The notes under the pieces were generated by a model. The model saw nothing but the letters and a program-made list of their open reading frames with translations, was not told where the DNA came from and ran no database searches. Position numbers and translations under genes: made by a program. Of a stretch of DNA of 40,705 bases, positions 36,140 to 40,705 are shown one piece after another. The stretch spans positions 1 to 40,705 of the forward strand of contig DASRSS010000165.1 of NCBI GenBank assembly GCA_035656335.1, given 5' to 3'. Source of the DNA: DASRSS01 sp035656335 (GTDB lineage Bacteria; Actinomycetota; Actinomycetes; Mycobacteriales; Jatrophihabitantaceae). Numbering within the stretch: position 1 is the first letter of the stretch; each line of letters begins with the position of its first letter.

Positions 36140-38788
36140 GTGAACGGGCACCGCGGGCGTCGTGCGTTCGGCGGCGCGGTGGTGAGTGGGCCGTGGCTGC
36201 GGGCGCCGCTGTCGCTGCTGCGCCGGCCGGTCGTCCTTCTCGCGGTCGTGGTGTCCACGGCGGTGCTCGCGATCGCGGCCAGTTCGGGCGTGCTGTTCAC
36301 GTCCACGCTCGGCACCGCCAGCCTGGACGCGCAGGCCGCCGACGACTGCCCCGAGCTGAGCATGCCGTCGTTCAACGCGGCCGTGAGCGGTGGTCGGACC
36401 CCTGCCGAGAACGCGGCCGGTGCGGCGGCGATGCGCCAAGCCGGCCTGAGCGGGGCCTACTGGGTGGACCTCGCGGCCGCGCAGATCCAGACCGTTCCGA
36501 TCACGCTGTTCGCGCGGGTGGGCGCGCTGGCCCACGTCCAGCCCCTCACGCCCGACCACGGCCAGCCCGGCGCGTGGTTCCCCGACACGTTCGCGGCCAT
36601 GCTGCACGTGCACGCGGGCGACACCGTGACCACCACGACCGGCGCATCGCTCCGGGTGGCCGGGATCTATCGCAGCCTGTCGCCGGATCCGTTCCACCTC
36701 GCGAACCTGCCGCGGTACTGGTGCACGTGGAACGACCTGATCGTGCAGAAGATCACCGGCAACACCGGCACGCCGCCGTTCCTGATCACCGACCCGGCCA
36801 CGATCGACACGGTCGTCGCGTCGTACACGTCCGCCACGACCGCCTATGGCTCGCAGTGGGTATCGATGTCCTGGTACGCGCCGCTGTCGGCGGACGCGAC
36901 GATCGCGGACGCGACGGCGGATCAGCAGCGCGCCGCGAACGCGTGGGGCGCGTACCTGAGCACGTCCAAGCGGGCGTTGAAGGTGGACTTCCAGACCAAC
37001 GCGCTGTTGCACTACCGCAATCCGAAGCCGCCCGGGGACTCGCCGCTGGGCAAGAAGATCGCGATCGCCGACCAGGTGCACGACGGGCTGGCCGGATCCG
37101 TCCTTCCGATCGACCTGGCCGGAGCGGTGATCGCGCTGCTGCTAGTGGCCGGTGCCGGTGCCTTCTGGGCGGCACACCGCCAGCGTGAGATCGCGCTGCT
37201 AACCGCGCGCGGGGTCGGTCCGTTGCCGCTCGCGGTCAAGGCCGTACTGGAGACGCTGCCGGCGTTGGCGCTCGGGCTCGCGGCCGGCGTGCTCGCGGCC
37301 GTCGCGCTGGTCCGCAGCACCGGCCCGGCCGACGTGTTCACGCCGGGAGCAATCGGGTCCGCGACCGGCGCGGCGAGTGGCGCTGCGGGCGCAGGCCTCG
37401 TGATCATCGCGATCATCGGGGCGCTCGCCGGCCGTGACCGCACGATCGGCGCCCGCCGGTCGCGATGGCGGCGGGTTCCGGTCGAGCTGGTGCTGATCGG
37501 CTTCGCGGTCTGGGCGTGGGCGCGGATCTCCTCCGGGTCCGGCATCGAGTTCGACCACGCCATTGTCGACGTCCGCCCGCTGCTGCTGCTGTTCCCGCTG
37601 TTGGGCGTGACGGGCGTGCTGCTGCTCTGCGCGCGGCTGCTGACGTTCGCGGTCCCGCGGCTGGCGTCCACCGCGCGTCGGCTGGGCAGCGCGGGGTTCC
37701 TCGCGCTGCGCCGGATCGGGGGCTCGCGCGCGATCGCGATCGGTCTGCTGGTCGGCACCGCGCTGCCGTGCGGGCTGCTCGCCTATGCGGGCACGGTCAG
37801 CACCGGCGTCCACCACGAGCTGATCCGCAAGTACCAGACGAACCTCGGCGCGCCCGTCGTGCTGCAGCTGATCGGCGTCCACGAGGACGACCCGCGGCTG
37901 GACGGGCACGGCACCGCGGTCGCGCGCTACGACAACGGCCCGACCCTGCCGGACGGGACGCAGGTAGCCGTGGCCGGCGTCGACCCCGGCAGCTTCGGCA
38001 GGTTCGCGTACACGTCCCCCCACCAGCGAAAGCAGATCGCCGGGCTGCGGGACGGCACCGCCAACGCCGTTCTGGTCAACGCCTCCGCAGTGGCGTCTCC
38101 GAGCGAGGTCCGGCTCGGCACGACGACGCTGCACGTGCACGTGATCGCGCGCGGCAGCGTCTTCCCCGGGCTGCGCAACGGGGCCCGTCCACTGCTGGTC
38201 GTCAACCGCGCCGCGCTCGCGCACGTCGACCCGCAGCTGGACCGCGCGAACGAGGTGTGGACGGTCCCGAGCCAGGTGGACGCGGTCGACGTGGCGATCA
38301 AGCGCGACGGGTACCGGGTGCTGGGCCGGATCGATCCAGCGATCCGCGTCGGCAACAGCGGGCTGCTGCCGATCACCTGGATCTTCGGGTACCTGCGGGC
38401 GCTCGCGGTCCTGATCGGCGCGGTCGCGATCGCGGGGCTGGTGTTCGCGCTCAACGCCCGCACCCGCCGACGGACGGTGGCCTATGTGATGAGCCGGCGC
38501 ATGGGTCTGTCCCAGGGCACCCACCTGCGCTCGCTGCTGATCGAGCTGACCGCGATCGTCGGCCTCGGCTGGGTGCTCGGCACCGGGCTCGGCTTCGTCG
38601 GCTACGCGGTGCTGACCGGTTCGCTCGACGTCGACCCCGAGCTGCCGCCGGGCGCCGCGTTCGACCTGCCCGCGGTCACCCTCGGGAGCACCGCTGCGGT
38701 CGTGGCCGTCGTGATCGCGGCCGCGGCGGCCGGCGCTCACCTGGCCGCCGAACGCGCGCAGCCGGCAGACATCCTGCGCCTGGAGTGA
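36140..38788 (+). CDS. FtsX-like ABC-transporter permease, orphan
   Basis: This 882-aa membrane protein begins with a transmembrane helix (LLRRPVVLLAVVVSTAVLAIAASSGVLF). A large extracytoplasmic region (about residues 50-310) follows, then a first FtsX-type helix bundle with AGAGAFWAAHRQREIALLTARGVG, and a second extracytoplasmic region (about 530-700). A C-terminal FtsX bundle (ALAVLIGAVAIAGLVFALNARTRRRTVAYVMSRRMGLSQGTHLRSLL) ends in AERAQPADILRLE. The architecture is that of MacB/LolE-type mechanotransmission permeases. No ATPase partner is in the window. It separates treY from treZ, and nothing in it suggests a trehalose role. TACGCT lies 6 nt before the GTG. Confidence 0.85.
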   Translation: MNGHRGRRAFGGAVVSGPWLRAPLSLLRRPVVLLAVVVSTAVLAIAASSGVLFTSTLGTASLDAQAADDCPELSMPSFNAAVSGGRTPAENAAGAAAMRQAGLSGAYWVDLAAAQIQTVPITLFARVGALAHVQPLTPDHGQPGAWFPDTFAAMLHVHAGDTVTTTTGASLRVAGIYRSLSPDPFHLANLPRYWCTWNDLIVQKITGNTGTPPFLITDPATIDTVVASYTSATTAYGSQWVSMSWYAPLSADATIADATADQQRAANAWGAYLSTSKRALKVDFQTNALLHYRNPKPPGDSPLGKKIAIADQVHDGLAGSVLPIDLAGAVIALLLVAGAGAFWAAHRQREIALLTARGVGPLPLAVKAVLETLPALALGLAAGVLAAVALVRSTGPADVFTPGAIGSATGAASGAAGAGLVIIAIIGALAGRDRTIGARRSRWRRVPVELVLIGFAVWAWARISSGSGIEFDHAIVDVRPLLLLFPLLGVTGVLLLCARLLTFAVPRLASTARRLGSAGFLALRRIGGSRAIAIGLLVGTALPCGLLAYAGTVSTGVHHELIRKYQTNLGAPVVLQLIGVHEDDPRLDGHGTAVARYDNGPTLPDGTQVAVAGVDPGSFGRFAYTSPHQRKQIAGLRDGTANAVLVNASAVASPSEVRLGTTTLHVHVIARGSVFPGLRNGARPLLVVNRAALAHVDPQLDRANEVWTVPSQVDAVDVAIKRDGYRVLGRIDPAIRVGNSGLLPITWIFGYLRALAVLIGAVAIAGLVFALNARTRRRTVAYVMSRRMGLSQGTHLRSLLIELTAIVGLGWVLGTGLGFVGYAVLTGSLDVDPELPPGAAFDLPAVTLGSTAAVVAVVIAAAAAGAHLAAERAQPADILRLE

Positions 38789-38831
38789 ACCGGTGTTTGC
38801 GGCGGTGCCCGCAACGGGCAGGGTGGGGCCC

Positions 38832-40547
38832 GTGAGCGAGATCCGGGTGTGGGCGCCGCACGCGTCGACGGTGCGTCTGGTGGTGCACGGCGCGGCCGAG
38901 CCGATGACGTCCGACGAGGACGGCTGGTGGCGCGGCCGATCGCTGGAGCCCGGCACCGACTACGGCTTCCTGCTGGACAACATTGAGAAGCTGCGGCCCG
39001 ACCCGGCGTCGCGTTGGCAGCCGGAGGGCGTGCACGGCCCGAGCCGCGTCTACGACCAGGACGCGCACCCGTGGCAGGACGGTTCGTGGCGCGGCCGCGA
39101 GCTCGAGGGCGGCATCGTGTACGAGCTGCACGTCGGGACGTTCACGCCGGGCGCCACGTTCGACAGCGCGATCGAGCGGCTGGACCACCTGGTCGGGCTG
39201 GGTGTCACCCACGTCGAGCTGCTGCCGGTCAACGCGTTCAACGGCGTGTGGAACTGGGGCTACGACGGCGTCGACTGGTACGCGGTGCACGAGCCGTACG
39301 GCGGCCCGGACGGTCTGAAGCGCTTCGTCGACGCCTGCCACGCGCGCGGGCTCGCCGTCGTGTTGGACGTCGTCTACAACCACCTGGGACCGTCGGGGAA
39401 CTACCTGCCCGACTTCGGTCCGTACCTGAAGTCCGGGCGCAACACGTGGGGCGACCTGGTCAACTTCGAGGAGCCCGCCGTCCGCAGGTTCGTGATCGAC
39501 ACCGCGCTGATGTGGCTGCGCGACTTCCACGTCGACGCGCTGCGCCTGGACGCCGTCCACGCGCTGGTCGACTCCTCGCCGGTGCACGTGCTCGCGCAGC
39601 TCTCCGCCGAGGTCGCGGACCTGTCCGCCGAGCTGGGCCGTCCGCTCACGCTCATCGCGGAATCGGACCTGAACGACCCGGTGATGATCACCCCGCGGGA
39701 CGCGGGCTACGGCCTGGACGCGCAGTGGGACGACGACGTGCACCACGCGCTGCACTCCGCGCTGACCGGCGAACGGCAGGGTTACTACTGCGACTTCGGG
39801 CCGATGTCGGTGCTGGCCAAGACGCTGACCCGCGCGTTCTTCCACGACGGTACGTACTCGACGTTCCGCGGCAAGGTGTGGGGCCGTCCGGTCGACCGCG
39901 CCACCACGCGCGGCTGGCGGTTCGTGGTGTGCCTGCAGAACCACGACCAGGTCGGCAACCGCGCCGTCGGCGACCGGCTGCCGGAGCTGACCACGCCCGG
40001 CCTGCTGCGCGTCGGCGCGACGCTGCTGCTCACCTCGCCGTTCACGCCGATGCTCTGGATGGGTGAGGAGTGGGCCGCGTCCACCCGCTGGCCGTTCTTC
40101 ACCTCGCACCCCGAACCCGAGCTGGCGAAGAAGACCGGCGAGGGACGCATCGCCGAGTTCGCCGAGCACGGCTGGGACGTGTCCCAGATGATCGACCCGC
40201 AGGATCCGGCCGCGTACCGCGAGGCGGTCCTGAACTGGGACGAACTCGCCGAGACGCGGCACCGGGAGATGCTCGAGTTCTACCGCCGCCTGATCACGTT
40301 GCGGGCGGCCGAGCCGGAGCTGCGCGACGGCGCCCTCGCGGCCGTGCAGGCGGACTACGACGACGACGAGCGCTGGATCGTCGTGCACCGCGGCGGGTTC
40401 CGCGTCGCGGCCAACCTCTCCGGTGCGCCGCGCGAGTTCGAGCTCGCCGCCTCCGAGATCGTGTTCGCCACCGACGACGCCGCGCGGCTCGACGGCGGCA
40501 CGCTGCACCTGCCCGCCGAGTCGGCCGCGATCGTGCGCGCGAGCTAG
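38832..40547 (+). CDS. treZ: Malto-oligosyltrehalose trehalohydrolase TreZ
   Basis: This 571-aa GH13 enzyme releases trehalose from maltooligosyl-trehalose. An N-terminal CBM48-like domain (SEIRVWAPHASTVRLVVHG) is followed by YELHVGTFTPGATFDSAIERLDHLVGLGVTHVELLPVNAF. The catalytic residues are Asp240 in DALRLDAVHAL, Glu277 in TLIAESDLND and Asp372 in CLQNHDQVGNR. The GTG at 38832 is preferred over a start 39 nt upstream because the protein then begins at the family-typical position and CAGGGT lies 7 nt before it. The stop codon shares the palindrome CTAG with the convergent partial gene. Confidence 0.95.
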   Translation: MSEIRVWAPHASTVRLVVHGAAEPMTSDEDGWWRGRSLEPGTDYGFLLDNIEKLRPDPASRWQPEGVHGPSRVYDQDAHPWQDGSWRGRELEGGIVYELHVGTFTPGATFDSAIERLDHLVGLGVTHVELLPVNAFNGVWNWGYDGVDWYAVHEPYGGPDGLKRFVDACHARGLAVVLDVVYNHLGPSGNYLPDFGPYLKSGRNTWGDLVNFEEPAVRRFVIDTALMWLRDFHVDALRLDAVHALVDSSPVHVLAQLSAEVADLSAELGRPLTLIAESDLNDPVMITPRDAGYGLDAQWDDDVHHALHSALTGERQGYYCDFGPMSVLAKTLTRAFFHDGTYSTFRGKVWGRPVDRATTRGWRFVVCLQNHDQVGNRAVGDRLPELTTPGLLRVGATLLLTSPFTPMLWMGEEWAASTRWPFFTSHPEPELAKKTGEGRIAEFAEHGWDVSQMIDPQDPAAYREAVLNWDELAETRHREMLEFYRRLITLRAAEPELRDGALAAVQADYDDDERWIVVHRGGFRVAANLSGAPREFELAASEIVFATDDAARLDGGTLHLPAESAAIVRAS

Positions 40548-40705
40548 TTGTCCGGTTCGTGCTCGATCACGCGCGGCTGGGTGCTGCCGGTGATCCGACG
40601 CGGCTCGTCGGTGGGCTCGGCGTCGGACACGTCCACCTGGGGGAGATTTCCGTCGGCCATGGCCAGCTCCCACAGGTAGTCGTTGTAAGCACCGTGAAAC
40701 TCGTC
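40544..40705 (-). CDS. Unidentified protein, C-terminal 53 residues only
   Basis: The visible part begins DEFHGAYNDYLWELAMADGN and runs through LPQVDVSDAEPTDEPRRI to a TAG stop. It is acidic and partly low-complexity, as a disordered tail would be. Codon bias and the tight tail-to-tail fit with treZ support a real gene whose 5' part lies beyond the window. The stop codons of the two genes overlap in CTAG. I do not recognise the protein. Confidence 0.6.
   Translation of the reverse strand, partial: DEFHGAYNDYLWELAMADGNLPQVDVSDAEPTDEPRRITGSTQPRVIEHEPDN

Overview
The window is about 40.7 kb of very GC-rich, gene-dense chromosomal DNA from an actinomycete. The evidence is a mycothione reductase (mycothiol chemistry), a PPOX/F420-type flavin protein, the TreX-TreY-TreZ trehalose route, Actinomycetota-type UvrA and UvrB, many GTG starts and G/C-biased third codon positions. 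I cannot name the genus. I see no rRNA, tRNA, CRISPR array, transposase, phage gene or plasmid gene. No stretch over 300 bases lacks a gene. Most of the region is core metabolism and DNA repair, and I find no obvious defence or secondary-metabolite cluster.

Layout. 1-3426: a partial GNAT acetyltransferase and uvrA on the minus strand. 3555-8580: a PPOX flavoprotein (+), then ung, an S9 peptidase and proS (minus). 8734-14299: mycothione reductase, a DUF4032 kinase-like protein, a metallo-beta-lactamase-fold hydrolase and a two-gene PH-domain membrane module (+). 14307-16933: a ROK-type kinase (+), an L,D-transpeptidase (minus), an ABM monooxygenase (+) and a VOC protein (minus). 16974-24074: a thiamin block. 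thiD (+) and thiE (minus) converge on a near-perfect 20-bp inverted repeat. thiO-thiS-thiG (+) lies behind one TPP riboswitch, and a second TPP riboswitch precedes cytX-psuG-psuK. 24022-27116 (minus): an ArsR regulator coupled to an SRPBCC-YCII protein, two VOC proteins, a small MazE/DUF3018-like ORF without a toxin, and a DUF2993 protein. 27170-30401: a winged-helix protein (+) and uvrB (minus). 30524-40547: a proline-rich membrane protein, a multi-pass membrane protein, treX/glgX, treY, an FtsX-type permease and treZ (+). The window ends in the 3' part of an unidentified minus-strand gene.

Functional links. UvrA, UvrB and Ung belong to nucleotide- and base-excision repair. ThiO, ThiS and ThiG make the thiazole half of thiamin, ThiD supplies the pyrimidine half, ThiE joins the two, and CytX probably imports hydroxymethylpyrimidine. 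TreX debranches glycogen, TreY converts the chain end to a trehalosyl unit and TreZ releases trehalose.

The most notable observations are these. (1) Nineteen genes at the head of transcription units carry a hexamer of the form [T/C/G]ANNNT exactly 6 or 7 nt before the start codon, pointing to pervasive leaderless transcription. (2) A second TPP riboswitch stands before a cytX-psuG-psuK unit, placing pseudouridine catabolism under apparent TPP control. (3) An ArsR operator overlaps both the -10 box and the start codon of its own gene. (4) A GC palindrome is inserted in frame in the catalytic domain of the S9 peptidase, and a related copy lies between 13-bp direct repeats 1.6 kb away. (5) An FtsX-type permease splits the treXY/treZ locus.
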